Origin: Lachnospiraceae bacterium
GTDB taxonomy: Bacteria > Bacillota > Clostridia > Lachnospirales > Lachnospiraceae
Assembly (NCBI GenBank): GCA_020860745.1
Contig: JAJBTR010000329.1
Coordinates: 1-10,094, forward strand
DNA length: 10,094 bases
Direction of reading: 5' to 3'
Each line of letters starts with the position of its first letter. The stretch's first letter is position 1. Positions 1 through 5,173 of this stretch are shown piece by piece. The translations under genes and the position numbers were made by a program. The notes under the pieces are model-generated. The model made no database searches. It had not been told where the DNA came from and was given only the letters and a program-made list of their open reading frames with translations.

Positions 1-22
1 TATCTTCCCAGTTACCACTCAT
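1..22 (-). CDS. Possible start of a downstream gene, partial
   Basis: On the minus strand the ABC-F stop codon overlaps an ATG in the string TAATG, and the frame stays open to the window edge, giving MSGNWED. A one-base stop/start overlap is typical of translational coupling, so a second gene of the same operon may begin here. There is no strong ribosome site of its own, only a GGAAG-like stretch inside the ABC-F 3' end. Seven codons are too few to name a product. Confidence 0.3.
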
Positions 23-1959
23 TACACTTCTTCCGCCAGCTCCTCCCACTCTGCGTACAGGTTCTCCAGCTTTTCCGAGAGTTCCGTCTGCTCCCAGTGC
101 AGTTCTCCCAGACGGGCGGAGTTTGTTGCAATCTCAGGATTCGCAAAGTCAGCGTCAATCTGCGCCAGACGCTCCTCCAGCCCGGCAATCTCCTCCTCCG
201 CCCGTCTGAGCTGGTTTTTTCGCTTCCGCAGCCTGGCCTGCTCTTCCTTTTTTGCCTTCCAGTCCATTTTCCCCGATTGCTCTGCATCGGACAAGTCCGG
301 CAAAATCCGCTCCGCAGCTTCCCCGGTATGTTCAGAAAGGAAAGCCCGCTCTGCAGCCTCGCGCTTTTCCAGATAATAGTCATAGTTTCCGATATAATTA
401 ATCAGGCTCTGCCCGGTGAGATTCAGAATCCGCGTCGCTGTCCTGTTGATAAAATAGCGGTCATGGGAAACAAAAAGCACCGTGCCCTCGTAATGATTCA
501 GCGCCGTCTCCAGAATCTCCCTGGAAGCGATATCCAGGTGGTTGGTCGGCTCATCCAGAATCAGAAAATTTGCCCCGGACAGCATCAGCTTCGCCAGGGA
601 AAGCCGCCCCCGCTCCCCGCCGCTCAGATCGCTGACCCGCTTAAAAACATCATCCTCTGTGAAAAGGAACGCCGCCAGCACATTGCGGATCTTCGTGTGA
701 TTCAGGGTCGGATAATCATCGGCAATCTCCTCGATCAGCGTCTTTTCCATGTGGAGTTCCTGCTGCTCCTGATCATAGTATCCGATTTCCACATTAGAGC
801 CGAGCCGGAACGCCCCGGCATCCGCGTCCACGATCTGATTCAGAATCTTTAAAATCGTCGTCTTTCCGGTACCGTTCTGTCCGATCAGCGCCACACGCTC
901 GCCCCGTTTGATATCAAAGGAGATACCCTCAAACAGGGTTTTCTCCCCATAGGATTTGGAAAGCTCCTCCACCGTCAGCACATCGTTCCCGCTCACCACA
1001 GACGGCGCCAGGGATATTTTCATCTGGGATTTTTCTTCCTCCGGCTTCTCCAGCACATCCATTTTTGCCAGAAGCTTTTCCCGGCTCTCCGCGCGTTTGA
1101 TGGATTTTTCCCGGTTAAAGGACTTCAGCTTTTCGATGACTTCCTCCTGATGGCGGATCTCACGCTGCTGATTGTACCAGGCGCGCAGTTGGTCCTCCCG
1201 GACTTTCGCCGCTTTCTCAGCGTAGGCGGAATAATTGCCCGCATAGACCGCGGAATGATGCAGGCTGATCTCCACCACCTTCGTCACCACACGGTCCAGG
1301 AAATACCGGTCATGGGAGACCAGCACAACCGCCCCCTTATAATTCAGCAAAAATGTCTCCAGCCAGCGGATGGACTCAATATCCAGATGATTGGTCGGCT
1401 CATCCAGAAGAATGATATCCGGGTGGGTCACCAGAAGCCGTGCCAGGGATACCCTGGTCTTCTGCCCTCCCGAAAGCTCCCCGCAGGGTTTGTCAAACTC
1501 CTGTTCCGAAAAACCGAGGCCCTTTAAGACGCCAGTCACCTCGCTGACATAGGAATAGCCGTCTCTCGCCTCAAAATCATGGAGCAGCCTGTGATAGCGG
1601 TCCATATAGGCCTCCATCCCGGCGGCATCCACAGTCTCTAGCGCATCCTCCATCGCCCGGATCTGCGCCTCCATATCGATCAGCTCCCGCTTTGCTTCCA
1701 GGACTTCCTCATAAATGGTGCTGGTCCCGGCGATCTCCTGATGCTGTGCCAGATAACCGATGGTTTTCTCCTTTGCTACGGTCACCACACCCTCGTCCGG
1801 CTCCAGTTCACGCATAATGATTTTTAACAACGTGGATTTGCCCGCCCCGTTTATGCCTACAACGGCTGCTTTTTCATTATCTTCCACGTGGAAAGAGACA
1901 TCCTTCAGCACCCGGTCGACGCCGAAGGATTTGCTTATATGTTGGCAGGATAATATCAT
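22..1959 (-). CDS. ABC-F family ATP-binding protein (YdiF-like)
   Basis: Full-length 645-residue ABC-F protein: two fused ATPase domains and no membrane segments. Domain 1 has Walker A GINGAGKS (35-42), signature LSGGQ (162-166) and Walker B IILLDEPTNHLD (182-193). A charged helical linker (about 245-315) corresponds to the arm that in known ABC-F proteins reaches toward the ribosomal P-site tRNA. Domain 2 has GQNGTGKT (360-367), LSGGE (445-449) and LILDEPTNHLD (466-476). A Lys/Glu-rich coiled coil fills 560-645. This order and length resemble Bacillus subtilis YdiF as I recall it. ABC-F proteins act in the cytoplasm on ribosomes: some relieve stalling, others protect against antibiotics, and sequence alone does not decide which. 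The ATG at 1959 gives the family N-terminus, although its ribosome site is weak (AGGT). All catalytic motifs are intact. It lies 217 bases downstream of icd on the same strand, with a hairpin-rich gap between. Confidence 0.93.
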   Translation of the reverse strand: MILSCQHISKSFGVDRVLKDVSFHVEDNEKAAVVGINGAGKSTLLKIIMRELEPDEGVVTVAKEKTIGYLAQHQEIAGTSTIYEEVLEAKRELIDMEAQIRAMEDALETVDAAGMEAYMDRYHRLLHDFEARDGYSYVSEVTGVLKGLGFSEQEFDKPCGELSGGQKTRVSLARLLVTHPDIILLDEPTNHLDIESIRWLETFLLNYKGAVVLVSHDRYFLDRVVTKVVEISLHHSAVYAGNYSAYAEKAAKVREDQLRAWYNQQREIRHQEEVIEKLKSFNREKSIKRAESREKLLAKMDVLEKPEEEKSQMKISLAPSVVSGNDVLTVEELSKSYGEKTLFEGISFDIKRGERVALIGQNGTGKTTILKILNQIVDADAGAFRLGSNVEIGYYDQEQQELHMEKTLIEEIADDYPTLNHTKIRNVLAAFLFTEDDVFKRVSDLSGGERGRLSLAKLMLSGANFLILDEPTNHLDIASREILETALNHYEGTVLFVSHDRYFINRTATRILNLTGQSLINYIGNYDYYLEKREAAERAFLSEHTGEAAERILPDLSDAEQSGKMDWKAKKEEQARLRKRKNQLRRAEEEIAGLEERLAQIDADFANPEIATNSARLGELHWEQTELSEKLENLYAEWEELAEEV

Positions 1960-1981
1960 AGATCTGTTACCTATTGCATAT

Positions 1982-2146
1982 CAGAAGCCGTCTTCTGCCT
2001 CGTATTTGTACGAAACGGAAAACAGGCTTCGTAACTGTTCAGTGCCTTCACAGTTACGGGGAAAAGTCCATTAGAAATCGCTGCGCGATGGGACTTTTCC
2101 CTGTGTAATTTACGTCATCAGACGCACTTCGCAGCAAGTGCGAAGT
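1982..2146. repeat. Cluster of inverted repeats between icd and the ABC-F gene
   Basis: The 217-base gap holds a row of perfect short inverted repeats. Arms are CAGAAG/CTTCTG (1982-1997, loop CCGT), TCGTA/TACGA (2000-2013), CGTAACTG/CAGTTACG (2030-2037 with 2051-2058), GGGAAAAGTCC/GGACTTTTCCC (2059-2069 with 2091-2101, enclosing a second stem ATCGC/GCGAT at 2077-2089), and ACTTCGCA/TGCGAAGT (2126-2133 with 2139-2146). The last can also refold as CGCACTT/AAGTGCG (2123-2129 with 2136-2142), and GAAGCC (1984-1989) can pair with GGCTTC (2025-2030). No stem is followed by a T run on either strand, so none looks like an intrinsic terminator. It could be an intergenic repeat family or a structured leader of the ABC-F mRNA. 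No clear promoter was seen inside it. Confidence 0.6.
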
Positions 2147-2176
2147 ACTGTCCTGAATAGTTACCAAACTTCATCA

Positions 2177-3388
2177 TTATTTATACAGTTCCTCTAATGT
2201 CGCTCTGACTGCCCTGATAAAGTCCAGGCTGTTTAACACGACAGGGTCGGGCAGCTCCGTGATCAGCGCCAGGTCTTTGGTCATCTTTCCGGACTCAATG
2301 GTGTCAATGCAGGCTTTTTCCAGGTTGTCCGCAAACTGCATCAGTTCCGGAAGCTGATCCAGCTCGCCGCGTTTCCGGAGCGCTCCGGTCCAGGCAAAAA
2401 TTGTCGCCACAGAGTTCGTGGACGTCTCCTCGCCGGCCAGGTGCTTATAATAATGCCGCATCACCGTGCCGTGTGCCGCCTCATACTCGTATACGCCGGA
2501 GGGTGAGACCAGGACCGAAGTCATCATGGCCAGAGAACCGCAGGCTGAGGAAATCATATCGCTCATCACATCGCCGTCATAATTCTTGCAGGCCCAGATA
2601 AAACCGCCCTCCGCTTTCATCACGCGGGCCACCGCGTCATCGATCAGCGTGTAAAAATAAGTAATCCCGGCCTCCTCAAACTTCGCCTCATACTCTGCTT
2701 TAAAAATTTCTTCAAAAATATCCTTAAAGGCATGATCGTACTTTTTGGAAATCGTGTCTTTGGTCGCAAACCAGAGATCCTGCTTTGTATCCAGCGCATA
2801 GTTAAAGCAGCTTCTGGCAAAGCTCTCGATGGACTGATTCAGGTTGTGCTGACCCTGCACCACACCGGCCGACTTAAAATCATGAACCAGAGCGCGGCTC
2901 TCCGTCCCGTCCTCAGCCGTATAGACCAGCTCCACTTTTCCCGGTCCCGGAATGATCATCTCATTGGATTTGTAGACGTCGCCGTAGGCGTGACGGGCAA
3001 TGGTAATCGGCTTTTTCCAGTTTTTCACGCAGGGCTCAATCCCCTTCACCTTGATCGGGGTGCGGAACACTGTGCCATCCAGAATCGCCCGGATGGTTCC
3101 GTTGGGGCTTTTATACATTTCCTTCAGATCATATTCTTTTACGCGCGCGGCGTTCGGCGTAATCGTGGCGCACTTGACGGCAACCCCATATTTCTGCGTC
3201 ACATTCGCGGAATCAATCGTCACCTGGTCATCCGTCTCATTGCGGTGTACCAGACCGAGATCATAGTATTCTGTATTCAAATCAATAAACGGGAGCAGCA
3301 GCTCGTCCTTGATATACTGCCAGAGGATTCGTGTCATCTCATCTCCGTCCATCTCAACAATCGGTGTCTTCATCTTAATTTTTTCCAT
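2177..3388 (-). CDS. icd: Isocitrate dehydrogenase (NADP+), eukaryote-like subfamily
   Basis: Oxidatively decarboxylates isocitrate to 2-oxoglutarate with NADP+ in the cytosol, supplying carbon for glutamate and NADPH. The 403-residue chain aligns by eye along its whole length with the homodimeric type of human IDH1 rather than the Escherichia coli type. Visible motifs are VKCATITP (71-78), the substrate loop SPNGTIR (94-100), RHAYGD (132-137, R132 falling at the same number as IDH1 R132), Y139, catalytic Lys in [11 protein letters not shown] (K210), metal ligands D250, D273 and D277 ([12 protein letters not shown]), and NADP-binding [10 protein letters not shown] (304-313), where R311/H312 match the NADP-selective pair of IDH1. 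I chose the ATG at 3388 because GAGG lies 7 bases upstream; a GTG at 3409 would add 7 residues but would place that ribosome site inside the gene. A sigma-A promoter lies just upstream. No key residue is missing. Confidence 0.96.
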   Translation of the reverse strand: MEKIKMKTPIVEMDGDEMTRILWQYIKDELLLPFIDLNTEYYDLGLVHRNETDDQVTIDSANVTQKYGVAVKCATITPNAARVKEYDLKEMYKSPNGTIRAILDGTVFRTPIKVKGIEPCVKNWKKPITIARHAYGDVYKSNEMIIPGPGKVELVYTAEDGTESRALVHDFKSAGVVQGQHNLNQSIESFARSCFNYALDTKQDLWFATKDTISKKYDHAFKDIFEEIFKAEYEAKFEEAGITYFYTLIDDAVARVMKAEGGFIWACKNYDGDVMSDMISSACGSLAMMTSVLVSPSGVYEYEAAHGTVMRHYYKHLAGEETSTNSVATIFAWTGALRKRGELDQLPELMQFADNLEKACIDTIESGKMTKDLALITELPDPVVLNSLDFIRAVRATLEELYK

Positions 3389-3395
3389 GGGTATG

Positions 3396-3399
3396 CCTC
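3396..3399 (-). promoter_or_regulatory. Ribosome binding site of icd
   Basis: GAGG on the minus strand, 7 bases before the ATG at 3388. It supports that start over the in-frame GTG at 3409. Confidence 0.6.
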
Positions 3400-3459
3400 G
3401 CTTTCTCACAATTGAATATGTTGTAATCTTATGACTTTTTCTTTTTGACCCTGGGTATC

Positions 3460-3489
3460 ATCATACTCTTATCACTCTTTTTTTGTCAA
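3460..3489 (-). promoter_or_regulatory. Sigma-A promoter of icd
   Basis: On the minus strand a perfect -35 box TTGACA (3484-3489) is separated by 18 bases from -10 box TATGAT (3460-3465, 5 of 6 to consensus). Transcription would start near 3452, leaving a leader of about 64 bases before icd. The -10 box and start region lie inside the 19-base sequence at 3447-3465 that recurs inverted near 4039-4056. Confidence 0.8.
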
Positions 3490-3499
3490 GTAGAAGGAA

Positions 3500-3526
3500 A
3501 CATGGACCGGCCCTCTTCATAGTATG
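3500..3526 (+). promoter_or_regulatory. Possible sigma-K-type promoter of the Cys-rich gene
   Basis: The string AC (3500-3501), 16 bases, then CATAGTATG (3518-3526) fits the mother-cell sporulation sigma-K pattern AC-N16/17-CATANNNTA, with the last position G instead of A. No sigma-A promoter of normal spacing was found upstream of this gene. The start would fall near 3532, about 13 bases before the ribosome site. The consensus is short and chance matches are common, so this is a suggestion. Confidence 0.35.
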
Positions 3527-3544
3527 AACTGTAAATAAAAATAT

Positions 3545-3549
3545 GGAGG
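3545..3549 (+). promoter_or_regulatory. Ribosome binding site of the Cys-rich gene
   Basis: GGAGG lies 8 bases before the ATG at 3558. It overlaps codons of the alternative in-frame ATG at 3543, which argues for the shorter protein. Confidence 0.75.
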
Positions 3550-3557
3550 CTGACAAC

Positions 3558-3770
3558 ATGAGTGATTTGGCTGCTACGAACTGCGGTTGCGGAAATGATA
3601 ACGGAGGGTGCTGCTCTTCTATTATCTGGATCATTCTCCTGCTGTGCTGCTGTGGAAACAACAATGGCACTTCCCTCTTCTCCGGCAGCGGGGACAGCTG
3701 CGACAGTCTGATCTGGATTATCCTGCTGCTGTGCTGCTGCGGAAACAATAACAACGGCTGCGGTTTCTAA
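3558..3770 (+). CDS. Small cysteine-rich repeat protein (chorion-class high-cysteine-like)
   Basis: A 70-residue protein with 12 cysteines (9, 11, 18, 19, 30-32, 48, 59-61, 68), many Gly and Asn, and almost no charge apart from four Asp. It is built from two copies of one unit: IIWIILLLCCCGNNNG (22-37) and LIWIILLLCCCGNNNNG (51-67), with repeated DNA at 3621-3668 and 3708-3758. Each hydrophobic core ends in a Cys triplet followed by a Gly-Asn run. The cores are short for membrane spanning and there is no typical signal peptide. The start MSDLAATNCGCG and composition resemble proteins annotated in gut Clostridia as chorion class high-cysteine protein; this is recollection, and the function is unknown to me. 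A strong GGAGG sets the start, a possible sigma-K promoter lies upstream and a strong terminator follows 31 bases after the stop. A spore-coat or disulfide-linked structural role is inference. It is divergent from icd. Confidence 0.85.
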   Translation: MSDLAATNCGCGNDNGGCCSSIIWIILLLCCCGNNNGTSLFSGSGDSCDSLIWIILLLCCCGNNNNGCGF

Positions 3771-3801
3771 TTCCCGCATCACTGGTTTTCTTTACTCTCT
3801 G

Positions 3802-3842
3802 AAAAAATCCCCGGCGTCCGTCCCGACACCGGGGATTTTTTT
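3802..3842. terminator. Bidirectional terminator between convergent small genes
   Basis: The arms AAAAAATCCCCGG (3802-3814) and CCGGGGATTTTTT (3829-3841) pair perfectly over 13 bases, with a 14-base loop that can close further through GTC/GAC. Seven T follow on the plus strand and six A precede, giving a T run on the minus strand. It can end both the Cys-rich gene and the convergent 54-residue gene. Confidence 0.9.
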
Positions 3843-3847
3843 ATTCA

Positions 3848-4012
3848 TTATTTCAAAGCAGCCGACCCCTGACGCCGGCCAGCTTTACCGGCACGCGCCA
3901 TTTTCTCTTTTTGCCAGGCGGTTTCTTTCTTCCGCTCCTCTTCCTCCTTTTTTCTCAGACAGTCCTCATCCAGTTCATAAAAACTGTCTCCGTCATATAT
4001 AATATGCCTCAT
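3848..4012 (-). CDS. Small charged hypothetical protein, 54 residues
   Basis: A 54-residue protein beginning MRHIIYDGDSFYELDEDCL, then a highly charged helical stretch KKEEEERKKE (21-30) and a basic tail rich in Arg, Lys, Gly and Ala (39-54). I do not recognise a named family; the compact start followed by a Lys/Glu helix gives the impression of a conserved small clostridial protein. The ATG at 4012 is preferred because AAGGA lies 7 bases upstream. The frame is open further, to an ATG at 4111, but that extension runs through a large hairpin, has no ribosome site of note and looks like non-coding sequence. It ends 6 bases from the terminator it shares with the convergent Cys-rich gene. No membrane segment, signal peptide or catalytic motif is visible. 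The role is unknown; the basic tail could bind nucleic acid, but that is speculation. Confidence 0.65.
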   Translation of the reverse strand: MRHIIYDGDSFYELDEDCLRKKEEEERKKETAWQKEKMARAGKAGRRQGSAALK

Positions 4013-4019
4013 CCTGCAT

Positions 4020-4024
4020 TCCTT
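4020..4024 (-). promoter_or_regulatory. Ribosome binding site of the 54-residue gene
   Basis: AAGGA on the minus strand lies 7 bases before the ATG at 4012 and decides this start over the longer in-frame options at 4039 and 4111. Confidence 0.6.
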
Positions 4025-4051
4025 TTTTACTTTTATCATATGATGATACCA

Positions 4052-4106
4052 GGGTCGAAAGTTCATGAATGGAGCGCTTGCGTTCCGATTCATGAATTTG
4101 GGACCC
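4052..4106. repeat. Large hairpin with a palindromic decamer
   Basis: A 55-base nested inverted repeat. The outer stem is GGGTC/GACCC (4052-4056 with 4102-4106), then a small internal loop, a 10-base stem GTTCATGAAT/ATTCATGAAT (4061-4070 with 4088-4097) and an apical stem GGAGCG/CGTTCC (4071-4076 with 4081-4086) with loop CTTG. ATTCATGAAT is itself a perfect palindrome. No T run follows on either strand, so a terminator is unlikely. It lies in what would be the upstream leader of the 54-residue gene. Confidence 0.7.
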
Positions 4107-4211
4107 GCCAAAACACGAAAAAGTAGCCATTTTAGCCGGTTTTTAGTCTAAAATGAGCGAATTTTGATAATGCTCTCCCTTAATGAGCATGCAATGCGAA
4201 TTTAGTGAGAG

Positions 4212-4301
4212 CTTATGCACAGCAGTGTTTTGAGGATTGCGAGATAAGAGAGATAGGAAATCTCTGATTTCTGTGATCGAACTTATGCATAGCTGTGGTT
4301 T
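4212..4301 (+). repeat. Imperfect 20-base direct repeat
   Basis: CTTATGCACAGCAGTGTTTT at 4212-4231 recurs as CTTATGCATAGCTGTGGTTT at 4282-4301, 17 of 20 identical and 70 bases apart start to start. The region between carries the AGAGAT/ATCTCT hairpin. Confidence 0.7.
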
Positions 4302-4324
4302 TTACGGAGCAATCCGTAGGTATC

Positions 4325-4355
4325 ATTATACTGTAAGGACTTTTGATTAATACAA
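4325..4355 (-). promoter_or_regulatory. Weak promoter candidate reading into the structured stretch
   Basis: On the minus strand a perfect -10 box TATAAT (4325-4330) lies 19 bases downstream of TTGTAT (4350-4355), a poor -35 box. If real it would transcribe the hairpin-rich stretch as a leader of roughly 300 bases before the 54-residue gene. The long spacer and weak -35 make this uncertain. Confidence 0.25.
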
Positions 4356-4487
4356 AGAAAAATTTGTACTGATTCCTCAAATTCCGCATAGGATACCAGT
4401 TGAAATATTTCTGTTCCCATTGATCCGAAGAGACAGCAGCGTGCATTTTTACAATCCGTGTGAAAAACGTTGTCAAAAATAAATTGT

Positions 4488-4492
4488 GGAGG
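4488..4492 (+). promoter_or_regulatory. Ribosome binding site of the first paired gene
   Basis: GGAGG lies 6 bases before the ATG at 4499. It rules out the longer in-frame start at 4460, which has no ribosome site. Confidence 0.8.
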
Positions 4493-4498
4493 AAATAT

Positions 4499-4864
4499 AT
4501 GAATGATACGCAGACAAAACAACCAATCCTGGACACACTGATCCAGAGCCGGGATCTCCAGATGCTGAAAGCCATGGTACCCTATTTCGACAGTTCCCGG
4601 CAGCGCACTATTTCCATGGTGATTCGTTTAGCTGAGCTGCAGAAAACCATGCTGCTTTTCCGCGCGGAACCGGAACTGCAGGCCGCAGAACTGCACATCT
4701 GCGAAAATGAGTCGCCAATGGAACGCACGCAGCATATGCTTCAGGCGATGAAAGAATTCTGCACACCGGGGGAAGCGGAGACAATCGAAAATATCTCCGG
4801 TTTCTTCGAGATGTACGCATCCTATGAATCTATGACGAGGGAGGGTCTGTATGACACCCAATGA
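4499..4864 (+). CDS. Hypothetical helical protein, first of an overlapping pair
   Basis: A 121-residue soluble, probably all-helical protein of a family I cannot name. It has a helix-rich core (ILDTLIQSRDLQMLKAMVPY, 10-29; TISMVIRLAELQKTMLLF, 37-54) and a second helical part (TQHMLQAMKEF, 77-87; then TPGEAETIENISGFFEMY, 89-106). There is no signal peptide, membrane span or metal-binding motif. The start at 4499 follows an ideal GGAGG. Its last 14 bases overlap the next gene, which indicates translational coupling and probably a shared job. The second half resembles in spacing the end of the partner (helix, then S/T-P-x-E-x, then helix), so the two may be distant paralogues. No promoter of standard form was seen in the 490 bases upstream, which are rich in hairpins. 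Confidence 0.75.
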   Translation: MNDTQTKQPILDTLIQSRDLQMLKAMVPYFDSSRQRTISMVIRLAELQKTMLLFRAEPELQAAELHICENESPMERTQHMLQAMKEFCTPGEAETIENISGFFEMYASYESMTREGLYDTQ

Positions 4865-5123
4865 TCTGCAAAACAACCCTGCTTTTCAGAATCTGTCCCA
4901 GGAAAAGCTGCAGTTTCTCATGAACTTTATGGGGCAGGAAAAATCAGGCAGCGCACGGGATATGATGTCGCTTCTCATGGCATTTTCTGGAAAAACCAGA
5001 AGTCAGGGCATTCAGTTTTCCGGAGACGAGACCGATTTCATCATCGGACACCTGATGGAATCCATGTCTCCCGCAGAAAGACAGAAAGCCAATATGATCC
5101 TGTCCATGATACGAAAAAAATAA
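4851..5123 (+). CDS. Hypothetical helical protein, second of an overlapping pair
   Basis: A 90-residue protein beginning MTPNDLQNNPAFQNLS and ending in SPAERQKANMILSMIRKK (73-90). Predicted helices lie at about 17-28, 34-45, 59-71 and 74-88; Met and hydrophobic residues mark one face. There is no signal peptide or transmembrane segment. Its ATG lies inside the 3' end of the previous gene (14-base overlap), and GGGAGGG (4839-4845) sits 5 bases upstream, so translation is likely both coupled and independently efficient. The pattern helix / SPAERQ / helix parallels TPGEAE in its neighbour. I do not recognise the family; annotated homologues are likely to be hypothetical. It converges on the alarmone synthetase gene 50 bases away. 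Confidence 0.75.
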   Translation: MTPNDLQNNPAFQNLSQEKLQFLMNFMGQEKSGSARDMMSLLMAFSGKTRSQGIQFSGDETDFIIGHLMESMSPAERQKANMILSMIRKK

Positions 5124-5145
5124 GAGAGAATGCATAGCATTTTCT
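5114..5145 (-). terminator. Probable terminator of the alarmone synthetase gene
   Basis: The arms AGAGAATGC (5125-5133) and GCATTTTCT (5137-5145) pair around loop ATA. On the minus strand the stem carries one A-C mismatch and is followed, two bases on, by seven T (5114-5120 as A). It lies directly after the synthetase stop and overlaps the end of the convergent plus-strand gene. On the plus strand there is no T run beyond the stem. Confidence 0.5.
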
Positions 5146-5173
5146 AACCTTGCTCCGACTAATTACAATCAAT

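Larger units (their letters stand above)
4127..4459. other. Hairpin-rich intergenic stretch, possible structured RNA or repeat element
   Basis: No convincing gene lies between 4013 and 4498. Beyond the 4052-4106 hairpin, the stretch holds ATTTTAG/CTAAAAT (4129-4135 with 4148-4154), an outer pair GCTCTC/GAGAGC (4172-4177 with 4207-4212) around GCAT/ATGC (4187-4197), AGAGAT/ATCTCT (4249-4254 with 4260-4265) competing with GAAATC/GATTTC (4257-4262 with 4266-4271), TACGGA/TCCGTA closed by a GCAA tetraloop of the GNRA type (4303-4318), and TACAAA/TTTGTA (4351-4356 with 4363-4368). None ends in a terminator-like T run. From 4369 to 4459 I see nothing notable. It matches no riboswitch consensus I know. 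It may be a non-coding RNA, a long leader or a copy of a repeat family. Confidence 0.5.

Noticed and set aside
97..852. Plus-strand open frame of 251 residues
   Set aside because: Antisense shadow of the second ABC domain; the repeated segments mirror Walker motifs read backward.
1982..2146. CRISPR array
   Set aside because: The repeats here are inverted and of differing sequence; there are no regularly spaced direct repeats or cas genes anywhere in the window.
2732..3415. Plus-strand open frame of 227 residues
   Set aside because: Antisense shadow of icd that runs through the icd start region.
3486..3782. Minus-strand open frames of 97-98 residues opposite the Cys-rich gene
   Set aside because: Their internal repeats only mirror the duplicated DNA of the plus-strand gene, and one runs through the divergent promoter region. 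The plus-strand frame has the ribosome site.
4039..4368. Insertion sequence
   Set aside because: No transposase or fragment of one is encoded; the short terminal repeats alone could at most suggest a non-autonomous element.
4213..4575. Minus-strand open frame of 120 residues across the structured stretch
   Set aside because: It overlaps the start of the well-supported 4499 gene, has no ribosome site, and crosses several hairpins and the direct repeat.
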